A stretch of DNA of 64,000 nt. Source: Weissella soli (GTDB lineage Bacteria > Bacillota > Bacilli > Lactobacillales > Lactobacillaceae). Both the position numbers and the translations under genes were made by a program. The DNA lies in contig NZ_CP017326.1 in the NCBI RefSeq assembly GCF_001761545.1, positions 1,116,001 to 1,180,000 on the forward strand, in the 5' to 3' direction. Of this stretch, positions 8,761 through 17,014 are shown piece by piece (position 1 is the first letter of the stretch; the number at the start of each line of letters is the position of its first letter). The notes below the pieces were generated by a model. The model saw nothing but the letters and a program-made list of their open reading frames with translations, was not told where the DNA came from and did no database searches.

Positions 8761-9459
8761 TTACTTCGTACGAGCTTGTTTCCACATCATATATAATGGT
8801 CGAACTTGCGTCACAAATGCCGGTACTTCTTCAATCAAGAGATAATTAGCACCATCGACCCAATCAATTGCTTGATCTTGATTCAATGCAATCAAAAACG
8901 ACTTTTCATCTTCTGAGATCGGAGCCGCCGTAATCGCTGTTTCATCGGTTGCATTGATGTACTTCGCATAATCCTCAATTTCGGAGGCTGGCGTACCCTT
9001 GGCACTGATTTTTTTAGTGGCAATTTCTTTGATAACGGATTCGAGTGATGTCTTATTCTGTAACATACTCGTCCAATCCTTAGCAGAGGCTACCATTTGC
9101 GCCTGGACAGGGGTGAGGGGCAAATTAGCAAGACCACCATGCTTCATAATTTTATATTCCAACCACCAATATTCAATGACATCTGGAATATTCATCACCA
9201 AAACCGCGGCAATCCAGACGCCGACTGGCCAAGTTAATGGGCCAATCATCGCAATGATGCCAAAAACAATAATTTGGATCGCCACTGCATTCAGTAGTCT
9301 TTTTAGCAAATTACGGTGTAATTGCTTAGGAACGGCACTTTCGTCTTCAACCTTTGAAAAAGTGACCTTTGGTTGATTCTTTTGCAGGCGCATTGCGAAT
9401 AACTTAATCACAATCTCACCAATAAAAACTAATCCTAAAATAAAGATGATGCTATTCAT
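8761..9459 (-). CDS. Unknown membrane protein with cytoplasmic tail
   Basis: I do not recognise this 232-residue product. It has an N-terminal hydrophobic span (about 1-22), a basic linker, two further spans (about 58-78 and 80-96), and a hydrophilic tail of about 135 residues without Cys pairs or nucleotide motifs. A ribosome site (GGGGGTC) lies just before the ATG. The gene sits between two terminators, after the dnaJ operon end, so it is probably expressed on its own. Confidence 0.75.
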   Translation of the reverse strand: MNSIIFILGLVFIGEIVIKLFAMRLQKNQPKVTFSKVEDESAVPKQLHRNLLKRLLNAVAIQIIVFGIIAMIGPLTWPVGVWIAAVLVMNIPDVIEYWWLEYKIMKHGGLANLPLTPVQAQMVASAKDWTSMLQNKTSLESVIKEIATKKISAKGTPASEIEDYAKYINATDETAITAAPISEDEKSFLIALNQDQAIDWVDGANYLLIEEVPAFVTQVRPLYMMWKQARTK

Positions 9460-9477
9460 ATTTGACCCCCATCTTCT

Positions 9478-9524
9478 AAAAAACGGTTGAACTTAGTCAA
9501 TTTAATTGCCCAAATTCAACCGCT
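9478..9524 (-). terminator. Terminator of the hrcA-grpE-dnaK-dnaJ operon
   Basis: Arms CGGTTGAA and TTCAACCG with a long loop, followed on the minus strand by T6. Confidence 0.75.
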
Positions 9525-9541
9525 CTAATTGCTTACTTAGC

Positions 9542-10453
9542 TTAGCTAAAAAAGCCCTTCTTGTGACTTTCAGCACCGTTCATCGCATTTTGGAAATCCT
9601 TCAATGCTTCCTGTTGCTTCTTAGTCAGCTTCTTTGGTACATCAACCGTCACGACGACGAATTGATCACCATTACCGCCACCACGCATGTAGGGCGCACC
9701 CATACCGCGCATCCGGATCCGGGTACTATTTTGTGTACCAGCGGCAATCTTTAACTTTTTGTCGCCATGAACCGTTTTAACCATGACTTCACCACCCAAA
9801 GTTGCCGTTGCGAAGTCAATGTGTTGTTCTAAGTATATATCAGCCCCGTCACGTTCGAAACCATCTTTTGAGGCTGCAACCCGGAAGACGACATATAGAT
9901 CACCAAATGGACCACCGTTCAGACCTGCTTCACCCTGACCAGATAAACGCATTTGTTGACCATTTTCGACACCCGCTGGTACGGTAACCTTCAATTCCTT
10001 TGACTCACTCTTACCGTCCGCCGTCGTCCGTGTATATGAAATGGTAGTTTCCTTACCAAAGACAGCTTCTTCAAACGTCAAAGTCATCCGGTACTGCAAA
10101 TCTTGACCCTTACGTGGTCGATTTGGATCCGCATAACCGCCAAACATTTGGCTAAAGATATCCTCAAAACCACCGAAGCCACTTTGGCCATTAAAGCCGC
10201 TAAAGCCACCCTGACCATTGAAGCCACCTTGTTGATCCCCCGTGGCACCATATTGATCATACATGGCCCGCTTTTGCTCGTCACCAAGCGTTTCGTAGGC
10301 ATCTTGTACTTCTTTATATTTATCCTCGGCACCAGGCTCATGATTCAAATCAGGATGATATTTCTTTGAAAGTTTACGATAAGCCTTCTTAATTTCATCC
10401 TGCGTGGCATTCTTGTCAAGACCAAGCGTGTTGTATAATTCTGTATTATTCAT
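9542..10453 (-). CDS. dnaJ: DnaJ-type co-chaperone lacking the zinc-finger domain
   Basis: Stimulates DnaK ATPase and delivers unfolded clients. The 303 residues comprise a J domain (about 4-70, HPD at 33-35), a Gly/Phe-rich linker (about 75-105) and two C-terminal beta-barrel domains. The normal DnaJ cysteine-rich region (four CxxCxGxG repeats, about 70 residues) is absent. Where it should interrupt the first barrel there is only TADGKSES, and the protein has no cysteine at all. It is therefore a type II (CbpA-like) J protein in the canonical dnaJ position. GGAGG lies 10 nt before the ATG and can pair with CCTC next to the start. Confidence 0.9.
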   Translation of the reverse strand: MNNTELYNTLGLDKNATQDEIKKAYRKLSKKYHPDLNHEPGAEDKYKEVQDAYETLGDEQKRAMYDQYGATGDQQGGFNGQGGFSGFNGQSGFGGFEDIFSQMFGGYADPNRPRKGQDLQYRMTLTFEEAVFGKETTISYTRTTADGKSESKELKVTVPAGVENGQQMRLSGQGEAGLNGGPFGDLYVVFRVAASKDGFERDGADIYLEQHIDFATATLGGEVMVKTVHGDKKLKIAAGTQNSTRIRMRGMGAPYMRGGGNGDQFVVVTVDVPKKLTKKQQEALKDFQNAMNGAESHKKGFFS

Positions 10454-10468
10454 GAGGAATTAGCCTCC
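10454..10468 (-). promoter_or_regulatory. Possible Shine-Dalgarno hairpin at dnaJ
   Basis: GAGG within GGAGG (10468-10464) is followed by CTAATT and CCTC (10457-10454), directly before the ATG. The 4-bp GC-rich stem would hide the ribosome site. It could be a heat-opened element, but a stem this short is weak evidence. Confidence 0.3.
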
Positions 10469-10486
10469 ATTAATTTCATTGTTAGT

Positions 10487-10584
10487 CATAGAACAGCAGG
10501 CATCCTGCCGATCATTTAGTTCTATGTATCAAAGCGAGTCTCGATTGAAACTCGCTTTGGATATCAGTGTTGTAGGGAAACACT
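10487..10584 (-). other. Three hairpins in the dnaK-dnaJ intergenic region
   Basis: In minus-strand order: AGTGTT/AACACT (10584-10566), a perfect 10-bp stem CAAAGCGAGT/ACTCGCTTTG (10559-10530), and a two-part stem CATAGAAC/GTTCTATG enclosing GCAGG/CCTGC (10526-10487). None has a minus-strand T tract. They look like processing or stability elements rather than terminators. Confidence 0.6.
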
Positions 10585-10613
10585 TTTTATGTGTATATAT
10601 TATAAATTAGAAA

Positions 10614-12440
10614 TTACTTTTTGTCTGAGACATCTTCAAAGTCGCCATCTACCGTCTTGTCATCAGCTGGCTTAACACCCTCTTCGGCTTGAGCGCCTTC
10701 TTGAGGAGCGGCTTGTTGATACAACTTAACAGCTAATTCTTGAGCAACCTTTTCCAAAGCTTCCTTCTTTTCCTTCATTTGGTCAAGATCATCAGCTTCC
10801 TTAGCAGACTTCAAGCTAGTCAAGGCTTCTTCAACTGGCTTCTTATCAGTATCAGGAAGCTTATCACCAACATCTTCTAACGTCTTTTCTGATGAGAAGA
10901 TCAATTGATCGACATCATTACGCAAGTCAACTTCTGCCTTCTTCTTTTGATCAGCTTCTTCGTTAGCCTTAGCTTCATTCATCATGCGCTCAATTTCATC
11001 TTCAGAAAGTGAACCTGAGTTTTGGATGGTAATCTTTTGTTCCTTGTTAGTTCCCAAATCCTTAGCAGAAACCGTCACGATACCGTTACGATCAATGTCG
11101 AACTTGACTTCGATTTGTGGAATACCACGAGGAGCTGCAGGAATGTCAGTCAATTGGAAACGACCCAAAGTCTTGTTGTCAGCGGCCATTGGACGCTCAC
11201 CTTGCAAGACATGGATATCAACAGCAGGTTGGTTATCAGCCGCCGTCGAGAAGACTTGTGACTTTGAAGTTGGGATAGTCGTATTACGATCAATCAACTT
11301 AGTCATCACGCCACCCATGGTCTCGATACCAAGTGTCAAAGGCGTCACGTCAAGCAACACGACATCCTTAACATCACCGGTGATGACACCACCTTGAATA
11401 GCAGCTCCCAAAGCAACCGCTTCGTCAGGGTTGATTGAGTGGTTAGGCTCCTTACCAGTTAAGTCCTTAACGAATTCTTGAACTGCTGGAATACGGGTTG
11501 AACCACCATTTAAGATAACTTCATCGATATCTGAGTTCGTCAAACCTGCATCCTTCAAGGCTTGTTCAACTGAAACCTTAGTCTTTTCAACCAAGTCACT
11601 CGTCAATTCATTGAACTTTGCACGAGTCAATGACGTTTGGATGTGCAAAGGACCGTTGTCTGATGAAGCGATAAATGGCAAATCAATTGAAGCTTCAGTT
11701 GATTGTGACAATGTCTTCTTGGCAGCTTCAGCAGCTTCCTTCAAACGTTGCAATGCCAATGAATCCGCCTTCAAATCAATGCCGTTTTCAGCCTTGAAGT
11801 TATCAGCCAACCAGTCGATAACCTTGGCGTCGAAATCGTCACCACCCAAGTGTGTATCACCTGATGTTGACAAAACTTCAAAGACACCATCACCCAACTC
11901 AAGGATTGAAACGTCGAAAGTTCCACCACCCAAGTCGTAAACCAAGATCTTTTCATCCTTAGTCAAGTCATCCAAACCATAGGCTAGCGCAGCAGCCGTT
12001 GGTTCGTTGATGATACGTTCAACTTCCAAACCGGCAATTTTACCAGCATCCTTAGTTGCTTGACGTTGTGCATCGTTAAAGTATGCAGGAACTGTGATAA
12101 CAGCCTTATCAACCGTTTCACCAAGATAATCTTCAGCGTACTTCTTGATGTATTGCAAGACCTTAGCTGAGATTTCTTGTGGCGTGTAGCTCTTGCCAGC
12201 AGCTTCGACCTTGTAACCAACTTCACCCATGTGTGACTTGATTGACATAATCGTATCTGGGTTTGTGATTGCTTGACGCTTAGCAGCGTCACCAACAATT
12301 TCCTCACCACCCTTGAAAGAAACAACAGATGGTGTTGTACGTGCACCGTTTGGATTAGTGATAACCTTTGGCTTACCACCTTCCAAAACAGCGACTGCTG
12401 AATTAGTTGTACCTAAATCAATACCAATAATTTTTGACAT
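10614..12440 (-). CDS. dnaK: Chaperone protein DnaK (Hsp70)
   Basis: ATP-driven chaperone that binds exposed hydrophobic peptides, working with GrpE and DnaJ. The 608 residues start with [15 protein letters not shown]. The nucleotide-binding domain carries [12 protein letters not shown] and [11 protein letters not shown], then the linker [12 protein letters not shown] (about 360), the substrate-binding beta domain and the alpha lid, ending in an acidic tail with EDVSDKK. AGAGG precedes the ATG. It is the third gene of the HrcA operon. Codon use is strongly biased, as in highly expressed genes. Confidence 0.97.
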   Translation of the reverse strand: MSKIIGIDLGTTNSAVAVLEGGKPKVITNPNGARTTPSVVSFKGGEEIVGDAAKRQAITNPDTIMSIKSHMGEVGYKVEAAGKSYTPQEISAKVLQYIKKYAEDYLGETVDKAVITVPAYFNDAQRQATKDAGKIAGLEVERIINEPTAAALAYGLDDLTKDEKILVYDLGGGTFDVSILELGDGVFEVLSTSGDTHLGGDDFDAKVIDWLADNFKAENGIDLKADSLALQRLKEAAEAAKKTLSQSTEASIDLPFIASSDNGPLHIQTSLTRAKFNELTSDLVEKTKVSVEQALKDAGLTNSDIDEVILNGGSTRIPAVQEFVKDLTGKEPNHSINPDEAVALGAAIQGGVITGDVKDVVLLDVTPLTLGIETMGGVMTKLIDRNTTIPTSKSQVFSTAADNQPAVDIHVLQGERPMAADNKTLGRFQLTDIPAAPRGIPQIEVKFDIDRNGIVTVSAKDLGTNKEQKITIQNSGSLSEDEIERMMNEAKANEEADQKKKAEVDLRNDVDQLIFSSEKTLEDVGDKLPDTDKKPVEEALTSLKSAKEADDLDQMKEKKEALEKVAQELAVKLYQQAAPQEGAQAEEGVKPADDKTVDGDFEDVSDKK

Positions 12441-12494
12441 AATTTAAAACCTCTTTTTGAAATTTATATTTCGTGCTTCATTTTTCGTTGTTCG

Positions 12495-12549
12495 GTTCAT
12501 GCAACGAATTCTAAGTCCAATAGTTGCACTCACAATTCGTTGCATGAAC
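12495..12549 (-). other. 16-bp perfect hairpin between grpE and dnaK
   Basis: GTTCATGCAACGAATT (12495-12510) and AATTCGTTGCATGAAC (12534-12549) are perfect inverted repeats around a 23-nt loop. No T tract follows on the minus strand and dnaK begins 54 nt later, so a full stop of transcription is unlikely. It may be an RNase or processing site, or may stabilise the dnaK mRNA. Confidence 0.7.
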
Positions 12550-12567
12550 GCCATTTGTATTGCTGGG

Positions 12568-13125
12568 TTAGTTGTAAACAACTACCATTGCTGGTCGGAT
12601 AACCCGATCATGCAAGACATACCCCTTTTGGAACACTTGGGCGATTGTGTCTGCAGGATGCTCATCATCGGCCGGCTGTGATTGAATAGCTTGGTGGACA
12701 TTTGGATCAAACGATTCACCTGCCACACCAACAGCCTTAATATCATTTTCTGCAAGGGCACTAACCAGGTTGTTGTAAACAATTTCAACGCCAGCCTTGA
12801 TTTGTTGTGCGGCCTCATCCGCTACTTCAACCGCGAGGGCCCGTTCCAAGTTATCAAGCGCTGGTAACACTGACTTTGCCAATTTGGAACTAGCATACTT
12901 CAGGGCCGCTGCTTGTTCTTTTGCAAACCGACCATGCATATTTTGCATCTCCGCTTCGGCCCGTAAGAACTTGTCATCAAGTTCATCATACTTGGCTTGT
13001 AACTCTTCAAGAGGGTCAACTTCGACAATTTCTTCTGTCGTAGTTTCAACTGTCTCAGCTTCTTCAACCTCAGGCCTTACCTCTTCTTGAATTTCTTCAT
13101 CGACTGACTTTTGATCTTCCGCCAT
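12568..13125 (-). CDS. grpE: Nucleotide exchange factor GrpE
   Basis: Releases ADP from DnaK. The 185 residues have an acidic disordered N-terminus (about 1-38), a long dimerising coiled coil (about 38-95) and a C-terminal beta domain with FDPNVHQAI and VFQKGYVLHDRVIRPAMVVV, the conserved GrpE ending. AGAGGTG precedes the ATG. It lies 15 nt after hrcA in the same transcript. Confidence 0.96.
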   Translation of the reverse strand: MAEDQKSVDEEIQEEVRPEVEEAETVETTTEEIVEVDPLEELQAKYDELDDKFLRAEAEMQNMHGRFAKEQAAALKYASSKLAKSVLPALDNLERALAVEVADEAAQQIKAGVEIVYNNLVSALAENDIKAVGVAGESFDPNVHQAIQSQPADDEHPADTIAQVFQKGYVLHDRVIRPAMVVVYN

Positions 13126-13140
13126 GTCAACACCTCTTTT

Positions 13141-14163
13141 CTAATAGTATTCTTTTAATTCACTGACAAGAGTTTCACGAACTGTCGCGAGCAAAGTGAC
13201 CACTTCTGAATAATTCATATTGGTGGGTCCAAGGATGGCGATTTCACCGGTACCATGATTAGGTACCCGGTAGGAAGTTGAGGCCAAGCTATATGGCGAC
13301 AACAAGTCATCATCATTTTCAGAACCAATTTGAATCATCACACCATCATTTGCAGCGCCAATGACCTGACGCATTTGTGCTGGTGATTCAAGGAGTTGGT
13401 ACAATGCCTTAATATCTTGCAGATTGGTATCCGTTGTAAAATCAAAGACATTTAACCGACCGCCAATAAAGACGGTATCTTGTATTGAACGAGCCAAAAT
13501 ATCCCCAAATAATTGTAGGAAAGCAGCTGGTGTCCGAATAGTCCGCTCCAACCCAAGTGGTAAATCACCACTCAAACTTTGCAAAACCACTCGAATCGGC
13601 TGACCGACTAATGTCTGGTTGATGTTACTGACCAAAGACTGCAAATCAGAACTACTTGACCCCGTTGGTAATCGGAAGCTCTGACTCGTCACCTGACCAT
13701 CACTAGTCACAACAATCGCCATGTTTTGCTGACCATCAATTGTGACAAGCTGGAATCCTGACAAACGTACGTCTAAGGCTTCCGGCTTCAAAGCAACCAC
13801 TGTGTAACCTGTCACTTCAGCTAGTATGCGAGTGACCTGTCCCAACAAGTCATCAACTTGTTGGAAACGATGGTTGAACACCCGCCGCAACTTCACCTCA
13901 AGCTCCGTTGGTAATCGCCGTGACTTCATCAAGAAATCAACATAGTACCGATACCCCGTTTGCGAAGGGACGCGTCCTGAGGATGTATGTTCCTTTTGTA
14001 AAAGTCCTTGATCCTCAAGATACGCCATTTCGTTACGAATTGTGGCTGAACTGACCGGCAACTGTAACTCTGCCAGTAGCGTCTTTGAGCCAACTGCGCG
14101 GCCAGAACGCGCATAGTCCGCAATGATCGCCATCAATATTAAACGTTGACGTTCTGTTAACAT
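13141..14163 (-). CDS. hrcA: Heat-inducible transcription repressor HrcA
   Basis: Represses class I heat-shock genes by binding CIRCE; its activity is helped by GroEL in this family. The 340 residues comprise an N-terminal winged helix (about 1-75, TLLAELQLPVSSATIRNEM as recognition region), a GAF-like middle domain and a C-terminal dimerisation region. AAGGAGG lies 7 nt before the ATG. It heads hrcA-grpE-dnaK-dnaJ and is autoregulated through two CIRCE elements upstream. Confidence 0.96.
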   Translation of the reverse strand: MLTERQRLILMAIIADYARSGRAVGSKTLLAELQLPVSSATIRNEMAYLEDQGLLQKEHTSSGRVPSQTGYRYYVDFLMKSRRLPTELEVKLRRVFNHRFQQVDDLLGQVTRILAEVTGYTVVALKPEALDVRLSGFQLVTIDGQQNMAIVVTSDGQVTSQSFRLPTGSSSSDLQSLVSNINQTLVGQPIRVVLQSLSGDLPLGLERTIRTPAAFLQLFGDILARSIQDTVFIGGRLNVFDFTTDTNLQDIKALYQLLESPAQMRQVIGAANDGVMIQIGSENDDDLLSPYSLASTSYRVPNHGTGEIAILGPTNMNYSEVVTLLATVRETLVSELKEYY

Positions 14164-14178
14164 TTGCGCGCCTCCTTG

Positions 14179-14205
14179 TTAGCACTCTTGTTTCTTACTT
14201 GCTAA
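14179..14205 (-). promoter_or_regulatory. CIRCE operator 1 (degenerate arm)
   Basis: TTAGCACTC, a 9-nt spacer and ACTTGCTAA. The left arm is perfect; the right arm differs from GAGTGCTAA at two positions. It lies in the transcribed leader just before the hrcA ribosome site. Confidence 0.8.
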
Positions 14206-14213
14206 CATTTATT

Positions 14214-14242
14214 ATAATACACACATCAAAGGACCTTGTCAA
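14214..14242 (-). promoter_or_regulatory. Promoter of the hrcA operon
   Basis: TTGACA (14242-14237), 17 bp, TATTAT (14219-14214), on the minus strand between the two CIRCE elements. It matches the vegetative consensus well. Confidence 0.8.
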
Positions 14243-14247
14243 CACTT

Positions 14248-14274
14248 TTAGCACACTTTTGTTCAGAGTGCTAA
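14248..14274 (-). promoter_or_regulatory. CIRCE operator 2
   Basis: TTAGCACAC, nine bases, GAGTGCTAA: one mismatch to consensus. It ends six bases before the -35 box, so the promoter is bracketed by CIRCE sites. Confidence 0.88.
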
Positions 14275-14276
14275 AA

Positions 14277-14328
14277 GTAAGTTAAACAAAGGCACCAAGC
14301 GTCACCTTGGTGCCTTTGTTTAACTTAC
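14277..14328 (-). terminator. Long hairpin after the thiamine-binding protein gene
   Basis: The 23-bp perfect arms 14277-14299 and 14306-14328 have a 6-nt loop, and the distal arm contains the stop codon. The minus-strand tail is only CTTTTAG, so termination may be partial. It insulates the hrcA promoter. Confidence 0.65.
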
Positions 14329-14624
14329 TTACGATATTTATCTAATTTCTCATCAGTCGTCAAAATATGTTTCTCAGGTGCATACGCCAATTTAATGTAA
14401 TTATTGATCATTTCAGCACCGGCTGCGACACTTGCTGCTTGAATGGCTGGAATCAAGGCCACCAATTGATCCAAATCACCTTCAATTGTCGTTTCAAAGG
14501 CACCGACCTCATAATTCAATCCACTTGCATCAATTGCCGCAATCGCCGCATCGACGATTTCAAGTAACTTAGCCGTGTCAGTTGTATTTGGTAACACTTG
14601 AATTGCCATTGCTGCATTTGCCAT
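14325..14624 (-). CDS. Thiamine-binding (MTH1187/DUF77 family) protein
   Basis: A 99-residue ferredoxin-fold protein of the MTH1187/YkoF-like family, small cytoplasmic proteins some of which bind thiamine or hydroxymethylpyrimidine. The family pattern IQVLPNTTDTAKLLEIVDAA at the start and YEVGAFETTIEGDLDQ in the middle are visible. AGAGA precedes the ATG. A TPP riboswitch with terminator directly upstream supports a role in thiamine uptake or homeostasis. No transporter is adjacent. The exact ligand is inferred from context. Confidence 0.85.
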   Translation of the reverse strand: MANAAMAIQVLPNTTDTAKLLEIVDAAIAAIDASGLNYEVGAFETTIEGDLDQLVALIPAIQAASVAAGAEMINNYIKLAYAPEKHILTTDEKLDKYRK

Positions 14625-14654
14625 TTTATTCTCTCCATTCCATGCTTACGCATA

Positions 14655-14786
14655 TAAAAAACTCATCCCTAGACCATAAGTCTAGAGATGAGTTTTCGAT
14701 ATCATCTATTAAACTTACTTCCCTACGCAAATGTTAATTTGATCAGGTTCAAAGGGTTCATCTCAACCATTGCTGGTGCCCCTAGT
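14655..14786 (-). promoter_or_regulatory. TPP riboswitch with terminator
   Basis: The minus strand matches the THI element: CTAGGGGCACC, GGTTGAGATGAACCC, TTTGAACCTGATC and GCGTAGGGAAGTA (about 14786-14713). A terminator follows, with arms CTCATCTCTAGAC/GTCTAGGGATGAG and T6 (14696-14655), 30 nt before the gene. Thiamine pyrophosphate should cause early termination. Confidence 0.95.
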
Positions 14787-14804
14787 AAAATTTATTTTTA
14801 TTGA

Positions 14805-14933
14805 CTACTTAGCCGCATTTTCTGCGTAATACGCAAACACAGCTGTAACAATTTCTGCTGATTGCTTATCTTGGATCAATAGGTCAAGCAAGTGGCCCTG
14901 TGTTTCTTCTAATAATTCTTTACTATATGCCAT
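14805..14933 (-). CDS. Small protein (42 residues) upstream of the TPP riboswitch
   Basis: A short frame beginning MAYSKELLEETQGHLLDLLI and ending YYAENAAK. AGAGGTGG lies 5 nt before the ATG, an excellent ribosome site. The sequence looks like a single amphipathic helix pair, with no cysteine and no membrane span. A possible promoter is TTAAAA-17-TACAAT just upstream. The stop is about 19 nt before the riboswitch, and with no clear promoter between them the two may be co-transcribed. Function unknown. Confidence 0.65.
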   Translation of the reverse strand: MAYSKELLEETQGHLLDLLIQDKQSAEIVTAVFAYYAENAAK

Positions 14934-15015
14934 GATGGCCACCTCTATCTGTCATAATATCTATATTGTAGCACTATTTTGCCGACTTTTTAACCAATCT
15001 GATGCTATTTGTGTT

Positions 15016-16185
15016 TTAACGCTTCTGTTGATATAAGTCCACTAACCGCTGCCGCAAATCATCATCATACGCTGTCAAATACAAGCCAAACTTACCACGC
15101 TTCATCAACACATTCAGAACGTTAGCAATAAACTCCTTGTACTGGGCTTCTGTAAATTTCATATCAGAGCGCTTTTTAAAAATTTCTTTGTGTGAATACT
15201 TTGACGGAATAATGGTCATGGCATCCGTCTTTGCATCATAACCAAAAGATGGCCCAATAATCATCCCCACATAATTCAAATCAAACCCCTGCAAGGTGTA
15301 AATTGTCCCCACTTGGTCAATTGAGTATTCCCGCTTAGCCCAGTGCATGCGTTGTGGATCCCACTCATCCCAGGGCTTTGAAAAGGTATCCATCTCGACA
15401 TTATGCCGGCCATCAATCCGGGGAAATCCTGAAGTAGCTACCACGCGTGATAACCCAACTTCTTTATTTTTTAATTTAATTTGTTCATATAAAGCACCGG
15501 CTGTGTCAAACACTTCAAACTCGAAAGGACTATTTTCAGGGAATGCATAAATGGGCTTTTCAGCCGTTAAATCATCAATCCAAGCAACCTGTTCTTGGCT
15601 AGCAACCATACGATATTGAAAATCCATATCAAATTGCTTGTAAGGATGATTACCAATCGTTTTAAATAATAAGTCCTTTGACCAATACATCTTTGATTGG
15701 AAGACTTGCGCAAAATCATACACGACAACCACGATCTTGGCCAAGTTCATCAGATCGGTTAACTGGTTCTCACCGCGATAGTGCGCATAGGGTTCTGATT
15801 TGGAATATAGCAAATGCGCTTCATCCACGAAAATAACATCATATGACCAATTCTTTTTCTGTGCCTCATTAATCAATGACGTTGGTCGTCGAATATCACG
15901 TTCTTTGATACCAGGTATATCTTCAGCTAAATCTTGATAAGCCTTATATAGCTCGGGATGATTCACGACCAAGGCGGTACGGTACTGCTTATCGGTCATG
16001 TATTGCTTCACTAATTGCATCAAGACAACTGATTTTCCTGTACCGGCAGCACCTTGAATAATAGCAACCGCATGCTGATTACCCCGAATCCCGGCCGCGA
16101 TATAGTCATTCATCTCAGCAATGACTGTTTGTTGCTGATCGGATAATTCATCGATCAAAAATTGTTCTTTTAGGATTTCACTCAT
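15016..16185 (-). CDS. DUF2075-family P-loop ATPase/helicase-like protein
   Basis: The 389 residues have a Walker A at 45-52 (GAAGTGKS), a Walker B VIFVDEAHLL near 117-126, and later superfamily 1-type motifs including YTLQGFDLNYVG, where the glutamine-containing motif resembles SF1 motif V. The family is widespread and is often fused to nucleases or near phage-defence genes; here it stands alone, without a nuclease domain. It is divergent from the TetR gene at 16357. A TATAAT box lies in the shared intergenic region. The substrate is unknown. Confidence 0.8.
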   Translation of the reverse strand: MSEILKEQFLIDELSDQQQTVIAEMNDYIAAGIRGNQHAVAIIQGAAGTGKSVVLMQLVKQYMTDKQYRTALVVNHPELYKAYQDLAEDIPGIKERDIRRPTSLINEAQKKNWSYDVIFVDEAHLLYSKSEPYAHYRGENQLTDLMNLAKIVVVVYDFAQVFQSKMYWSKDLLFKTIGNHPYKQFDMDFQYRMVASQEQVAWIDDLTAEKPIYAFPENSPFEFEVFDTAGALYEQIKLKNKEVGLSRVVATSGFPRIDGRHNVEMDTFSKPWDEWDPQRMHWAKREYSIDQVGTIYTLQGFDLNYVGMIIGPSFGYDAKTDAMTIIPSKYSHKEIFKKRSDMKFTEAQYKEFIANVLNVLMKRGKFGLYLTAYDDDLRQRLVDLYQQKR

Positions 16186-16291
16186 GATAACTCTCTTTTC
16201 CGCTAACTTCTTTTCATATTATACACATTTGTAAGTATTGAGCTACTTTTCAAGCACCTTAATATAGGGATTAGTTTTCTAACGGAACCAA

Positions 16292-16320
16292 TTGAACACC
16301 CTGTTCAAATAAGCTATATT
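16292..16320 (+). promoter_or_regulatory. Promoter and palindromic operator of the TetR gene
   Basis: TTGAAC (16292-16297), 17 bp, TATATT (16315-16320). The -35 box is the first half of a perfect palindrome TTGAACA-CCC-TGTTCAA (16292-16308). The placement is typical of an autorepressor site. Confidence 0.7.
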
Positions 16321-16356
16321 AAGCAGTAATTACAAATCAATTAAAGGAGTATCATC

Positions 16357-16968
16357 ATGAAACATATTGAACAAAATGCCCAGACCCAAGCAAACATTAA
16401 AAAAGCTTTCATCTCGTTGATTAACGAAAAAGGGTTTTCAAATCTAACCGTTTCTGACATCACGCGTACGGCCGGCATCAGTCGTGGTACCTTCTATGTG
16501 CATTTCACCGACAAATTTGCCTTGCTTGAACACCTGGAAAATACGATTCATCAATCAATTGCGGCCGCGATTCAGTCCAACATTGATTATGCCATTGATA
16601 ATACTCCAAACAACAAAGCCGAAGAACTCTTTAATACGTTTAATGCTGCGCTCGATTATGCAGATTCAGAACGTGAAACTATTCGTACCTTATTTTCAGA
16701 AAAGGGGGATCCCCAATTTTTCAATCAGATTAAAGACCTGGTTGATGACATGATTTCTAGTAAATTAATCGCGTCCAACGGCCATTATTCTGATATCATC
16801 CCCATTGACTATACCAAACAAATCGCCATTTACAGCATTTTAAACATTATTCGCCATTGGCTCAACAAAGAACACCCAGAATCACCCGCGGAAATTGCCA
16901 CCATTCTGATGCGCAGTCGTTTTCTGGCGCCCCATGACTTGCTGGTCTTTGATGACGGTCAAGCATAA
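16357..16968 (+). CDS. TetR/AcrR-family transcriptional regulator
   Basis: The 203-residue repressor-like protein has an N-terminal DNA-binding domain (about 8-55: IKKAFISLINEKGFSNLTVS, then ITRTAGISRGTFYVHFTDK) and a C-terminal ligand or dimer domain of the TetR_C type. AAAGGAG precedes the ATG. It is one of the few plus-strand genes and is divergent from the DUF2075 ATPase. The palindrome over its -35 box suggests autoregulation, and the 170-bp intergenic region could let it control the ATPase too. Its inducer is unknown. Confidence 0.88.
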   Translation: MKHIEQNAQTQANIKKAFISLINEKGFSNLTVSDITRTAGISRGTFYVHFTDKFALLEHLENTIHQSIAAAIQSNIDYAIDNTPNNKAEELFNTFNAALDYADSERETIRTLFSEKGDPQFFNQIKDLVDDMISSKLIASNGHYSDIIPIDYTKQIAIYSILNIIRHWLNKEHPESPAEIATILMRSRFLAPHDLLVFDDGQA

Positions 16969-16969
16969 A

Positions 16970-17014
16970 AAAAGAGATTCACCTAAGGGAATCCTTAAGT
17001 GAATCTCTTTTTGG
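16970..17014. terminator. Convergent terminator between tetR and the small gene
   Basis: Arms AAAAAGAGATTCAC/GTGAATCTCTTTTT enclose a second stem TAAGG/CCTTA. It works in both directions. Confidence 0.85.

Noticed and set aside
15016-16185. Defence island around the DUF2075 ATPase
   Set aside because: The neighbours are a TetR regulator, sbcCD and a thiamine-binding protein; no nuclease, methylase or toxin partner is present.
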